Source: Flammeovirgaceae bacterium BBD 1991-12 (GTDB lineage Bacteria; Bacteroidota; Bacteroidia; Cytophagales; Cyclobacteriaceae). From it: 64,000 nt of DNA. The position numbers were made by a program, and so were the translations under genes. Under the pieces are notes generated by a model, which saw nothing but the letters and a program-made list of their open reading frames with translations, was not told where the DNA came from and did no database searches. Shown in pieces: positions 27,159 through 36,169 of this stretch (the first letter of the stretch is position 1; every line of letters starts with the position of its first letter). The stretch is from NCBI GenBank assembly GCA_001657315.1, contig LYSV01000018.1, positions 1 to 64,000 on the forward strand. Direction: 5' to 3'.

Positions 27159-27269
27159 TTGTTTGTTGTGTTACTTACTTTGATAACCTCTTTACTTCGT
27201 GCCCTTTGCTCTTTGCTTCATGTCAATAAGCCAGTTCCCGGCGACCAGCATCAGACAACCCGTATTATC

Positions 27270-28484
27270 TTAATCTCTCATGGCTGTTACAGGCTCAAGA
27301 GTCCCTATTTTGAAAAACGGATATATGGACAATACCAGAGCAATACACAGCACCACAAGGGTCTGGCTGTAAAATATTTTTGGTTCTATGGAGAAATAAA
27401 AGATCGGCTCGAAGCCGAATTTTTCATAGGTCTCCTTCAGTTCGCCGGTCACCTTAATGGGAAATTTGTAAAAATATCCGACCAGCGGGACACTCAGCAA
27501 TGTTCCTGTCAATGCTCCCAGCAGCGATATCATAATATTCTCAACGATCACCACAGTGGATAGCCTGAGCTTTTTCATTCCAATGGCTACCAGCACTCCA
27601 AATTCATATTGCCGTTCCAGCGTCATCATCAGGACGGTTCCGAATATTCCAAAGGCGATCAACATGTAGAGTACGAGCAGAAAGATGACATTTTCGGCCC
27701 GCTCTCCCTCCAGTACCTGATTGAGCTCCGGCATCAGAAGCTTCCAACCCATGGCTTCGTGATCTGATGATAGTCTCTGGCCCAGTTCTTTTTCTATAAG
27801 TTCAGCATCGTTGATATCGTCAATGTCGAGAACCAGCGCTGTCATTCTGCCCGGGGCACCAAAAAGGTCCTGAGCCCTGAGCATGGGGAGGTATACCATG
27901 GTACGGTTAAGCTCCGGACTGGCAAAACGGATCAGTGCAGTGATGGGAAATTTCCCTGCCGCACTCACTCCATGGTACCCCTGTCCAATAAGAACCAATG
28001 TATCACCGACGTCCAGCTTGAGATATTCGGCCAGCCCTTCTGCCAGTAGCACGCCATCATCGTCTGTCCGGATATACCTGCCGGCAATCACTTTCTTGTC
28101 CAGTGATGTGACTGAAGGCTCCTTTTCAGGCTCAATACCTACTACCAAACAGGCTTTTGTGTGTTCATCGGATGCGGCCAGAGCAAATGATTCCAGCCGG
28201 CCAATGACATGGTTCACACCGGGATGATCAAGGACCCGGGTGACAAGCGCTGGGTCATACTCGAACGAGTTATCGAGAGTTTTGTCTTCCCAGTAACCCT
28301 TTTTATGCACCTGCACCGCCCCCATGTAGAAAGACACTACATTTTCCTGCATCCTGACCAGAATACCTTCCTTCAGGGAGTTAAGCATAATGGCCAGCAG
28401 CACCGCAAAAACGATGGAAGCCATAGTAATAAATGTCCTTCTCCTGTTTCTCCAGATATTACGCCACGCCAGTTTGAGAATCAT
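27270..28484 (-). CDS. FtsX/LolC-type ABC transporter permease
   Basis: A 404-residue partner of the downstream permease, of the same design. It opens MILKLAWRNIWRNRRRTFIT with the first helix at about 17-37. The periplasmic domain follows (residues about 40-260, including DRVIGRLESF-like strands and AGRYIRTDDDGVLLAEGLA). Three C-terminal helices surround TLERQYEFGVLVAIGMKKLR, and the protein ends KIGTLEPVTAMRD. A 111-bp gap separates it from the next permease, and a heptamer repeat tract lies just upstream. The two permeases are clearly paralogous yet divergent, as LolC and LolE are. I infer a heterodimeric transporter with the ATPase at 25209. Confidence 0.9.
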   Translation of the reverse strand: MILKLAWRNIWRNRRRTFITMASIVFAVLLAIMLNSLKEGILVRMQENVVSFYMGAVQVHKKGYWEDKTLDNSFEYDPALVTRVLDHPGVNHVIGRLESFALAASDEHTKACLVVGIEPEKEPSVTSLDKKVIAGRYIRTDDDGVLLAEGLAEYLKLDVGDTLVLIGQGYHGVSAAGKFPITALIRFASPELNRTMVYLPMLRAQDLFGAPGRMTALVLDIDDINDAELIEKELGQRLSSDHEAMGWKLLMPELNQVLEGERAENVIFLLVLYMLIAFGIFGTVLMMTLERQYEFGVLVAIGMKKLRLSTVVIVENIMISLLGALTGTLLSVPLVGYFYKFPIKVTGELKETYEKFGFEPIFYFSIEPKIFYSQTLVVLCIALVLSIYPFFKIGTLEPVTAMRD

Positions 28485-28545
28485 TGTTATTGGTTGTTAG
28501 TAGTAAACAGTAAGTAAAGTTGTGGTTCGTTGAGGGAACCCGAAA

Positions 28546-28601
28546 CATTGAACATTAAACACTAAACATTAAACACTAAACACTAAACACTAAACTTCAA
28601 A
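28546..28601. repeat. Heptamer tandem repeat
   Basis: Eight consecutive 7-bp units lie in the gap between the LolA-like gene and the first permease: CATTGAA, CATTAAA, CACTAAA, CATTAAA, then three CACTAAA, then CTTCAAA. The tract is non-coding and 7 bp downstream of the LolA-like stop codon. Confidence 0.9.
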
Positions 28602-28608
28602 CCTTATT

Positions 28609-29361
28609 CTATTTCACCCGTTTCATATTCTGCATGGAAAAAAAGGACTCTGTTACAGGGATATCGTATTCCACATCATGGTATTCTATCACCGTTTTGT
28701 TGCCCTCTTCGTCCACTGGTATATATTCCATAATTGCAGGTAGCATGCGGCCACCCAGTGACCGTATACTGGCAAATCTTACTTCATTCACCAGGTAGCC
28801 ATCCTCATCGTACATTTCTGTTCTTAATTCCAGATAATCTGTTTTACTGATCCAGCTGTAGATCTTGCCCCAGACCACCGGAGCTTCTGGTTTGGGGATC
28901 AGCTCTATCTTGTAGGTTTCCCTGTCCATGATCACAGAATCTCCGACGATCCGGTGGGTATAGTCGTCCACGATAGACGATTCCTTGATCAGGTCATCAT
29001 TGGTGAAGTCAGAGCCCATCCAGGACTGCATCATCATAGAAGGTGGCAGCTTGATATTCCGCTCAATGGAGGGTACCCAGTTCCATATTTCCTTTTTACG
29101 CTTCAGGAATACCGTACCCTTGTCACGGGCAGGTGATGTGATCAGTATCAGAGAGTAATCCGTATCCTTTGACCATGATTTTACTATCATTTCCCTACTC
29201 CAGGTGGGACGCACGATTGTAATGGTCATGCTCGTTCTGGCGGTACTGCCTCTTCGTTTTTCGTCAGCCTTTCGTACTACCTCGCGGGCATCTTCCTGAC
29301 CCACGGCCGTTCCAAAAGAGCAGAAGATGGCTAAAACTGTTGCAGTTATATTATTTTTCAT
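28609..29361 (-). CDS. Periplasmic LolA-like (outer membrane lipoprotein-sorting) protein
   Basis: The protein belongs to the LolA-like family annotated as outer-membrane lipoprotein-sorting protein (PF17131 group), whose open beta-barrel with a hydrophobic cavity carries lipid-type ligands across the periplasm. The start at 29361 gives the signal peptide MKNNITATVLAIFCSFGTAV; an in-frame ATG at 29409 adds 16 residues before it. Family blocks seen are MTITIVRPTWSREMIVKSWS near 40, SPARDKGTVFLKRKKEIWNW, IKLPPSMMMQSWMGSDFTND and the C-terminal YDIPVTESFFSMQNMKRVK. It is the first gene of the leftward cluster with two permeases, an ATPase and a barrel, which would form inner-membrane engine, carrier and outer-membrane partner. 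The cargo is not known. Confidence 0.88.
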   Translation of the reverse strand: MKNNITATVLAIFCSFGTAVGQEDAREVVRKADEKRRGSTARTSMTITIVRPTWSREMIVKSWSKDTDYSLILITSPARDKGTVFLKRKKEIWNWVPSIERNIKLPPSMMMQSWMGSDFTNDDLIKESSIVDDYTHRIVGDSVIMDRETYKIELIPKPEAPVVWGKIYSWISKTDYLELRTEMYDEDGYLVNEVRFASIRSLGGRMLPAIMEYIPVDEEGNKTVIEYHDVEYDIPVTESFFSMQNMKRVK

Positions 29362-29483
29362 AGCTGTAAGAATAGTCGCGGCTTTTATATCGAGGTTCAA
29401 ATTTTTCATATGAATTTTTTATCTGGCCTGAGATGTGGTGGTCATGAGCTGGAAAAAGTAGTCCGGTTGATGCGACAGACAGT

Positions 29484-29511
29484 GCAGGTATTCACTTCGA
29501 TCAATACCTGC
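29484..29511. promoter_or_regulatory. Perfect inverted repeat upstream of the LolA-like gene
   Basis: GCAGGTATT (29484-29492) and AATACCTGC (29503-29511) are perfect 9-bp arms around a 10-bp centre. The site lies 120 bp upstream of the LolA-like start and just downstream of the leftward gene at 29603. No T run follows, so an operator or a processed hairpin is more likely than a terminator. Confidence 0.45.
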
Positions 29512-29602
29512 CCTTCAGTAGGGGAAGGGACGGGTACTTTCCGGATCTTGAAAGGTTCATTTACCTTTTCCAGTATCATGGCGTGCATTGTTGTAGCAGC
29601 CA

Positions 29603-30034
29603 TTACCGGGTCTTACTGTTTTCCCTGAAAAAATTTCGCACGCTGGCCCTGATCTGATTTTCAGTCATTGAATCCGCAGGCCTTACTTCCACTACCTTTG
29701 AACCAAGACGGGCATGGCGTTGCATCTCCTTGTTGAAGGCAAGCCTGGCTTGTCCTGGCCCCATGATGAACAGCTTTTCCGAATCCTCAACTTGTGCTAT
29801 GATCGTGGCATAGTATTTTTTTGACTGATGTTTTTTCCGTTCCATCACCTTACTTTCAGATACTACCTCTTTCGGGCTCCATGGAGTGGAGGAGCCTGAT
29901 CCTCCCTTTGGATGGGTGTCCTCCATGTCCGATTGGATGATAATGGATCGTTCCTCCTTACCCTCCAGCACAACAATATGCGCACTCTTTTTGTCCAGCC
30001 ATATGCCCGTCAGCTTTTCCATCATATCTCCCAT
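29603..30034 (-). CDS. Small soluble protein of unknown function (release-factor-domain / host-attachment-like fold suspected)
   Basis: The 143-residue product has no signal peptide or membrane segment. It opens MMEKLTGIWLDKKSAHIVVL (with an alternative start four codons in), then a polar linker rich in Ser, Pro and Lys (about 40-70). A second half follows with KKYYATIIAQVEDSEKLFIM, GPGQARLAFNKEMQRHARL and a C-terminal DSMTENQIRASVRNFF. The order of a short beta hairpin, an IMGPG loop and a helical end resembles the eRF1-domain-like/host-attachment protein group found beside stress genes in bacteria. I am not certain of the family. It is divergent from a universal stress protein 124 bp away, so a stress-linked role is plausible. 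Confidence 0.65.
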   Translation of the reverse strand: MGDMMEKLTGIWLDKKSAHIVVLEGKEERSIIIQSDMEDTHPKGGSGSSTPWSPKEVVSESKVMERKKHQSKKYYATIIAQVEDSEKLFIMGPGQARLAFNKEMQRHARLGSKVVEVRPADSMTENQIRASVRNFFRENSKTR

Positions 30035-30158
30035 CCTGCCTGCAAATTACCGGCAGGGTGCCTTCCGCCCAATGATGATTGTCAAATGGCCTGTTGACAC
30101 TCATCATGACGAAAATTGCAAATATTGACTTATTTAATTAGTGAAAATGACTGCCACA

Positions 30159-30971
30159 ATGAAAAAGATAATGGTGCCAACGGATTTTTCGGAGTGTGCC
30201 AATAATGCCATAGATGTGGCATTCGAACTGGCCCGAAAGGATCAGGCCGAGATCCACTTTGTTCATCTTATGGATATCCCTGTCGACTGGATCAATCTGG
30301 TTGAGGCCGATCAAAAAAAGATGTACCCCGATATTACTGCAAAAGTCAGAGAGATCAACAATAAACTGGATGAGTTGATCGATAAAGCATCAAAAGTGAA
30401 TTTACTTTCCAAAAAGTTCATTCTGTATAATTGCAGTTACAAGTATCTGATAGAACACATTGAAAACTTTGATTGTGACTTCGTGGTCATGGGCTCCCAT
30501 GGATCAAGTGGTCTGGCAGAATGGTTCATTGGATCCAACACGCAAAAGGTAGTAAGGACCTCACCCGTACCTGTGATGGTAGTAAAGGAAGGCTGTGCTC
30601 CCTTCAGGCCGCATGCTATTGTATTTTGCTCGGACTTTGAGACTGATACCATCGACGGATTCAAAAAGATAGTGGATTTTGCCAAAATGCTGGGGGCTAA
30701 GATCCATCTGTTGTTTGTCAATACTCCAGGCAATTTTACCGAAACTCCGGTTGTAGACCTGAGAATGAACCGGTATATGTCAGTGATCAATGGGGATGAC
30801 GTCATTGCAGGGACCTGGATCTATAACTCATATGATTTTGAAAAGGGCCTGCTTGCCTTTACGGACCAGCACGGGGACCTGATTGCCATGGTCACACACG
30901 GTACGAAAGGCAGCCTGACTGAACGGATCATCAATCACGTGGATATGCCCGTGCTGAGTGTACATTACTGA
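30159..30971 (+). CDS. Tandem universal stress protein (UspA family)
   Basis: Two Usp domains lie in one chain of about 270 residues. Domain 1 opens MKKIMVPTDFSECANNAIDV and keeps the ATP-binding loop: MGSHGSSGLAEWFIGSNTQK followed by VVRTSPVPVMVVK. Domain 2 (about 155-270) opens IVFCSDFETDT and ends DLIAMVTHGTKGSLTERIIN, then HVDMPVLSVHY, a shorter version of the same loop. The start at 30159 fits the beginning of the fold; a GTG at 30141 and an ATG at 30147 are in frame. Usp proteins are cytoplasmic and induced by starvation or stress. It is divergent from the small protein at 29603. Confidence 0.92.
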   Translation: MKKIMVPTDFSECANNAIDVAFELARKDQAEIHFVHLMDIPVDWINLVEADQKKMYPDITAKVREINNKLDELIDKASKVNLLSKKFILYNCSYKYLIEHIENFDCDFVVMGSHGSSGLAEWFIGSNTQKVVRTSPVPVMVVKEGCAPFRPHAIVFCSDFETDTIDGFKKIVDFAKMLGAKIHLLFVNTPGNFTETPVVDLRMNRYMSVINGDDVIAGTWIYNSYDFEKGLLAFTDQHGDLIAMVTHGTKGSLTERIINHVDMPVLSVHY

Positions 30972-31029
30972 ATTTAAACACCCGTATTTACAGACCTTCG
31001 GTACTTACTTTTGACAGCTGAAGTAACAC

Positions 31030-34000
31030 TTACTTCAGCAGTAGTTTTGCACGGTATACTTTATCATTCCATATATCCAGCAGGTTCAGAAGGTACATAC
31101 CAGGCAAAATTGCCTCAGGCAGTTGAATTTGTATGGTGCCTGAGGTGTTTAATTCAACTCCTATGGCATATACCACTTTCCCGGTGACATCGAGTACTGA
31201 CAGATGTCCATTGCCAACTGGTTCGGACATCTTCACAAAAAGTGTATTGTTGTCTGTGGGATTAGGGTAGACAAACACAGTTTTGCCCGTTACATCACCG
31301 AATAAACCCGTAATGACAAAAGGGTCGGATAAAGCCACACAGTCATCCAGCGTCACCTGCACCTGATAGGCCCCACTACCTGGTTCCAGGGACAACAGGC
31401 GATTGGTCTCTCCATCTATCGGCTCACCATCCAGGAACCATTGAAATAACTGTCCCGGTGTATTGGTCAGCAGGCGATCGTTTTGTTCCGTGATCACCGG
31501 TATTTCAATGTCAGAATCTGTTACAATCACTTCCCTCGTACTGGTACTGGAAAACGATCCCTCTGAAACGGTTAAGACTATATTGTAAGTACCCGATGTG
31601 GTATATCCATTTGTTGGGTTCTGTTCCTGTGAGGTGTTGCCATCACCAAAGTCCCACAACCACCCGGTAGGCTGTCCATCACTTTCATCAATGAAAAATG
31701 TGGTGCCCCCGGCGCAGGGAGAGGTCACACTGAAAATCGAGAACAGGACATCTTCACATTGGTCATCCCTCCAACCCGTACCTCCTGTGAAAGTGCTGTT
31801 GCTTTCATATGCGAAAACGGCCGTGCCGGATACGGATATATTTTCAATATCAACAAAATCAAAGCAGAACTTTGTATTTTGATCACTGTTGATAGTTGCA
31901 TTACCCGTTTCGGTAAATAATCGCACTCTTTCATCTGCCGTAGCATTAATGATCATGGACCGGATGTTCAATACATTCTGATCCATCAGTTCCAGGGATG
32001 TGCCTCCCGTCAATGTAAGCTCATTTAATGTTTGGCCGGAAGTGATCTCCAGGCTTCCATTCAATACGATTACATCGGAGAGAACACTGGCTGAGGTTGA
32101 TACTATTCTATTGTTCTGACCAGTAAAATTCAGGATGCTGTTGTCCAGGGATATGTTGTTTACCACCGGATCACCAAGGTCAAGTGTTTCAAGGCTAACG
32201 GTAATGTTTTCCAATAGTATGTCACTTGCCGAATTACCTGACAGATCAAGGGTATTCACCTGCAGGTCAGAGGTAATGGTCAGATCACCTTCCGCCAACT
32301 CCAGTTTATCCAGAACGATGTTCTCTCCTGAAATGAAACAATCCGAACCGGGCTGGTTCAGGACCAGAGTCAGTTCAGTATTGCTCCCCTCTATAAAGAT
32401 ATGCGTACCGGAACCGGATGAATTCAGCAGCTCTATGGTTCCTGCAGATTCAGATATTGTTCCCAGGATGTTTAGCGCTTTTGTGAGCTGTACTCTGTTA
32501 TTGTTAAAACTTATACCGCCACCATTGTCAAGATCCCATTTCAACTGATGAACAGAAACATCATTTGTCAGGGTTACGATCTGATTGGCTGATAGTCCAT
32601 TGTTATCAAATATTACACGATCGTTAGTGCCGGGTACTATTCCTGAAGGGGCGCCTCCACTTGACAGGGACCAGTGCGAGCCGTCATTCCAGGAGCCATT
32701 GCCACCTATCCAGTAGAAGGTTTGACGATCATCTGTCCGTGGCAGATTGCTGGCGATCAATGAGAATATCTGACTACTATTTTGAAGATCTCCCTTGTGT
32801 GTCACTATGATCCTGTAGGTGCCTGTAACCGGGTTGTTGATCTCTGTTTTTTCGTAATTGTCCCGGAAGTTGTCTCCGTTTGTTGCCGGGGCATCGGGTA
32901 TGGACGGATCCAGTATCCACGGCATGAATTCGGTATTGTCCGGCGCAAAGACCCTCACGTCAAGATCATTGACCAGCTTAAGATCGGTAGGATCCAGCAC
33001 AGCCTCTGTGACAGGGGACCCCTCCGGGTCGGTCCATCCAACAGATACCACAAGGGGGCTGGAGTTATCTGTGACCTCAAACTCCAGCTCGTATGTTTCA
33101 CCATTGGCCAGAGGATATTCTATGATCTTTGTTCTCAGGTCTTTTTCGCTGATCGTTCTGGCGGCCATACCTGCATCCAGGAAGCCGTAGCCATGAGAGT
33201 AGTCGGGGCCATCATTCAGACCAGATTCCACCGTGGTGTGCAACAGGATCGCCTTTAAGGTAGAAGATCGCATGACGGTGCCATACATTCGTTCGTGCAT
33301 CTGTTGCAACAGGATGCATGTGCCGGCGGTAACCGGTGAGCTCATGGATGTTCCCGATAGCGTGGTGTACTGGTCTGGTCCACTGCTGGAAAGTGACAAT
33401 ACGCTGGATCCTGTAGCCACAAGATCCGGCTTTATTCTTCCATCGTCTGAAGGACCCCATGAACTGCTATTGCTCAGGGCAATATCAGCAGGCCCTTGTG
33501 GAACAGGAACTGTTTTAAGCGCATTTCCCACGGCCAGCACATTTTTCGCGATGGCCTCTCCTGTCATACAATCGAACGGCCCATCAGGAGGGAAACCCCC
33601 GGCACCTGATTCACCTCTTTCATTGCCTGCCGAACGCACCAGTAGATAGTAAGGCGCGTTATAGGCGATCTGATCCAGCACGGATGCTTCTGAGTTGTAG
33701 ATGCCGAATTTCCAATCCTCCTGGGTGCTGATATCAGGGTCGCCCAACCACTCTCCGCTACTGTTGTAACCAGCCGCAGCTCCATAGGAATGATTGGAGA
33801 CCAACAGGCCATTGGCTGCAGCGACCGCTATTTCAGCTACATAACCAATTGCCGAATAGGCATCGACCCTGGCTTCAAAAGCTATTCCCCGGGCTTCTGA
33901 GTTGATGCCTGAAGCTATGATCGTTCCCATGACATGGGAGGCATGATCCCTCAGTTCATCGGCCTGATCTCTGACGGTCAGGCGTCCTTCATACTCCATG

Positions 34001-34392
34001 TGTTCAGGCAAGGGTGCGCCATTTTCCCATACGCCCACCAGCATTCCCCTGCCTGTAAAGGTTTCTCCGAGGGTACCGCCGGTATAGAGTTCATTTACTC
34101 TACTGGCGACAGCGGCCCTCCGGTTATGTTCGATGATGTATTTTGGCTTTCCTGTAGGCCATAAGCCATTCACCCAGCTGTGACCGGATTTTCGCGCACC
34201 GGGATTTTTTTTGAAATAGTTGGACACAAGGCCCATCTGGACCTTGTGCAAACTATCATGCTGTTGGGCTATTCGATACAGCGCTCTTTCATTGGTTTGC
34301 TGAGCAACGTAACTGCGCTGTGCAAATAACCCCTCGTAGACCGTTATAAGTCCGCCAATCAAAACCAAAATACGTATCATCAGGTTTTCCAA
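31030..34392 (-). CDS. Secreted subtilisin-like (S8) protease with PKD and T9SS sorting domains
   Basis: A 1120-residue modular protease. The signal peptide ends at GLFAQ (about residue 25; a second ATG four codons in is possible). The S8 domain keeps His150 (DHASHVMGTI), the oxyanion Asn257 (LLVRSAGNERG) and Ser349 (LSGTSMSSPVTAG). Where the catalytic Asp is expected the sequence is VGVWENGAPLPEH, with Glu123. A beta-sandwich domain follows (about 450-550; NPVTGTYRIIVTHKG), then a repetitive region opening YWIGGNGSWNDGSHW and a PKD domain (GWLWDFGDGNTSQEQNP). It ends in a T9SS type A sorting domain opening VFVYPNPTDNNTLFV. It is the last gene of SusCD locus 3, 4 bp after the preceding gene, so it probably supplies peptides to that transporter. 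Confidence 0.93.
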   Translation of the reverse strand: MENLMIRILVLIGGLITVYEGLFAQRSYVAQQTNERALYRIAQQHDSLHKVQMGLVSNYFKKNPGARKSGHSWVNGLWPTGKPKYIIEHNRRAAVASRVNELYTGGTLGETFTGRGMLVGVWENGAPLPEHMEYEGRLTVRDQADELRDHASHVMGTIIASGINSEARGIAFEARVDAYSAIGYVAEIAVAAANGLLVSNHSYGAAAGYNSSGEWLGDPDISTQEDWKFGIYNSEASVLDQIAYNAPYYLLVRSAGNERGESGAGGFPPDGPFDCMTGEAIAKNVLAVGNALKTVPVPQGPADIALSNSSSWGPSDDGRIKPDLVATGSSVLSLSSSGPDQYTTLSGTSMSSPVTAGTCILLQQMHERMYGTVMRSSTLKAILLHTTVESGLNDGPDYSHGYGFLDAGMAARTISEKDLRTKIIEYPLANGETYELEFEVTDNSSPLVVSVGWTDPEGSPVTEAVLDPTDLKLVNDLDVRVFAPDNTEFMPWILDPSIPDAPATNGDNFRDNYEKTEINNPVTGTYRIIVTHKGDLQNSSQIFSLIASNLPRTDDRQTFYWIGGNGSWNDGSHWSLSSGGAPSGIVPGTNDRVIFDNNGLSANQIVTLTNDVSVHQLKWDLDNGGGISFNNNRVQLTKALNILGTISESAGTIELLNSSGSGTHIFIEGSNTELTLVLNQPGSDCFISGENIVLDKLELAEGDLTITSDLQVNTLDLSGNSASDILLENITVSLETLDLGDPVVNNISLDNSILNFTGQNNRIVSTSASVLSDVIVLNGSLEITSGQTLNELTLTGGTSLELMDQNVLNIRSMIINATADERVRLFTETGNATINSDQNTKFCFDFVDIENISVSGTAVFAYESNSTFTGGTGWRDDQCEDVLFSIFSVTSPCAGGTTFFIDESDGQPTGWLWDFGDGNTSQEQNPTNGYTTSGTYNIVLTVSEGSFSSTSTREVIVTDSDIEIPVITEQNDRLLTNTPGQLFQWFLDGEPIDGETNRLLSLEPGSGAYQVQVTLDDCVALSDPFVITGLFGDVTGKTVFVYPNPTDNNTLFVKMSEPVGNGHLSVLDVTGKVVYAIGVELNTSGTIQIQLPEAILPGMYLLNLLDIWNDKVYRAKLLLK

Positions 34393-34396
34393 TTCA

Positions 34397-36157
34397 TCAG
34401 TTGCCTAAAAAACGAATGTTGTCAAAATAGACTTCTTCGGAACCGGCATCGGTTTGTATTTGAATTCTAAGCTCAACACTGCTTGCTCCGGGCAACAACG
34501 AGCTGACATCTACATCGAGACTATTCCATACATGTGGTTCAGGATCAAGGCCCATGCCTTCTATATCATCACCATTCAGCGAAAGTAAGGTGGCAGGTAC
34601 ACCCTGATCCGTGGTTAAGGTGATCAGGATATTGTCTTCCGGCTCCCATGATGCATCATTGAAAAGATAATCGAGGCTTACCCTTAAGACAGACAGTCCG
34701 GTTACATCCACTTCATCAAGGATCAGTTGGATGATGCCGTCGGTGTCATCAGCGTAGTATCCCTGTGTGCCATCAGTATATCCACCTTCTGCAGTTGTAC
34801 CAACAATGCTGGATTTGTTGGTCACCCCAAGGTCATCACCGTCCGTGGCTCCCACACCTCCGGTGGAAATATAGATCGTTCTGAACCCCAGTTCACCACC
34901 GGATGATGTATACTGGACAGGAGCTTCACCCGGATTATTGATCAATGTCCTGTTGATGGCGGGATCGCCGGTATCCGTGTAGTCTACGTCCAGGCCGGTG
35001 GGTTCTTCAAAACTTGTATAGGCTATCAGGTCAAGCCCTTCCGTGCCGGAGACTTCCACATTCATATCGCTGATGCCTGCCGAGCTATGTACCACATTTC
35101 CTGTTTTCAGACCATTGATGCCGGAATTAGGCGCAAAACGAACATATACCATTACAGCCTCGAATGCATTTATTGTTTGAAAATCAAGGCTGATCACGTT
35201 GGAGAAACCAGCGTTGTCCAACGACACTTCAAAATTTTCCGGGGCGGTCACCTGTACATTTTCTGTTAGCCGGTATCCGGTCACTTCATAACTGACTGCA
35301 TTGGTAACTCCTCCCTGGGGAGCTGTTCCGAGTTCGAAAGAGTTTTCACTCAAAAAGAGGGTTGGAGGTTGACTTACACCCGTTCCGCTTAACCCGAATG
35401 AAACATCGTTGGCATTTTCACTTTCGAGGGTGATGGTTCCGGTCTGGTTACTCAGATTGTCAAACTCCGGAGCGAACCTTACATAGACCGTAGTATCCTT
35501 CGCGTTGATATCATCGGCAGAAAGTGTTACCATTTCGGAAAAATCAGTATTGTCCAGTGAAACTCCGAAATTGGGTGTGGCTACAATGGACAGATCACCT
35601 GTTAAGCCCGCTCCGGATACCCGAAATGACTGTTCTGTGGAGGTCTCAAATTCCACCACATCCCCAAAATCAACCAATGATTGCACTACATTTATTTCCG
35701 GCTTGTTGATAATGGCTACTTCAGCAGAACTTTGGGTACCGAATTCGACCCCTCCGGAACTCTCGAAGTCCAGTTCAAGTATTTTGTCATCATTCAGTCC
35801 GTCTTCCTGGATCGCAATAATGGTTAATTCCGTTCCTGAGTCCCCGGCTGAAATACTGAGTGAAGCTCCATCAGCATTTCCGGCGGGCTCAGTAGTGAAA
35901 TCTTCGCCATAAACGGCTGTCCCGGAAAAAGAGATACTGATCGCAGCGGATTCAGAGGCCGCCTTGTTAAACCTGACCGGTATCCGGATCTGTTCATCTT
36001 CGAATATCTCTCTGGCGGCATCCGGAATGCCGCCGATGGACTGAACCGGATTACTAATTTCAGACTCATCATCGCAGGACACCATGAGCCCGGCCCATAG
36101 CAGGGTCACCAGCATCGCATTGAGTTTATTGTAAAGATTATTTATTTCTACTTTCAT
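34397..36157 (-). CDS. Surface lipoprotein with Calx-beta-like and Ig-like domains
   Basis: A 586-residue lipoprotein with a lipobox near LMVSC (Cys28) followed by DDESE. Residues about 45-150 resemble a Calx-beta-like domain (AVYGEDFTTEPAG and ILELDFESSGGVEFG). Two related Ig-like repeats follow at about 155-265 and 270-375, with the shared patterns FGVSLDNTDFSEMVTLSADD and FEVSLDNAGFSNVISLDFQT, each followed by VYVRFAP. The last 205 residues open AYTSFEEPTGLDVDYTD and end VYFDNIRFLGN, a beta-sandwich of the kind that binds ligands. The same C-terminal module is present in the neighbour at 36170. It sits between that gene and the S8 protease. A binding role in locus 3 is inferred. Confidence 0.8.
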   Translation of the reverse strand: MKVEINNLYNKLNAMLVTLLWAGLMVSCDDESEISNPVQSIGGIPDAAREIFEDEQIRIPVRFNKAASESAAISISFSGTAVYGEDFTTEPAGNADGASLSISAGDSGTELTIIAIQEDGLNDDKILELDFESSGGVEFGTQSSAEVAIINKPEINVVQSLVDFGDVVEFETSTEQSFRVSGAGLTGDLSIVATPNFGVSLDNTDFSEMVTLSADDINAKDTTVYVRFAPEFDNLSNQTGTITLESENANDVSFGLSGTGVSQPPTLFLSENSFELGTAPQGGVTNAVSYEVTGYRLTENVQVTAPENFEVSLDNAGFSNVISLDFQTINAFEAVMVYVRFAPNSGINGLKTGNVVHSSAGISDMNVEVSGTEGLDLIAYTSFEEPTGLDVDYTDTGDPAINRTLINNPGEAPVQYTSSGGELGFRTIYISTGGVGATDGDDLGVTNKSSIVGTTAEGGYTDGTQGYYADDTDGIIQLILDEVDVTGLSVLRVSLDYLFNDASWEPEDNILITLTTDQGVPATLLSLNGDDIEGMGLDPEPHVWNSLDVDVSSLLPGASSVELRIQIQTDAGSEEVYFDNIRFLGN

Positions 36158-36169
36158 GTTAATACACTT

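Noticed and set aside
28546-28601. Heptamer tract as a telomere-like or CRISPR-like feature
   Set aside because: It has only eight short units with no spacers and lies between two genes of one operon, so it is a simple sequence repeat.
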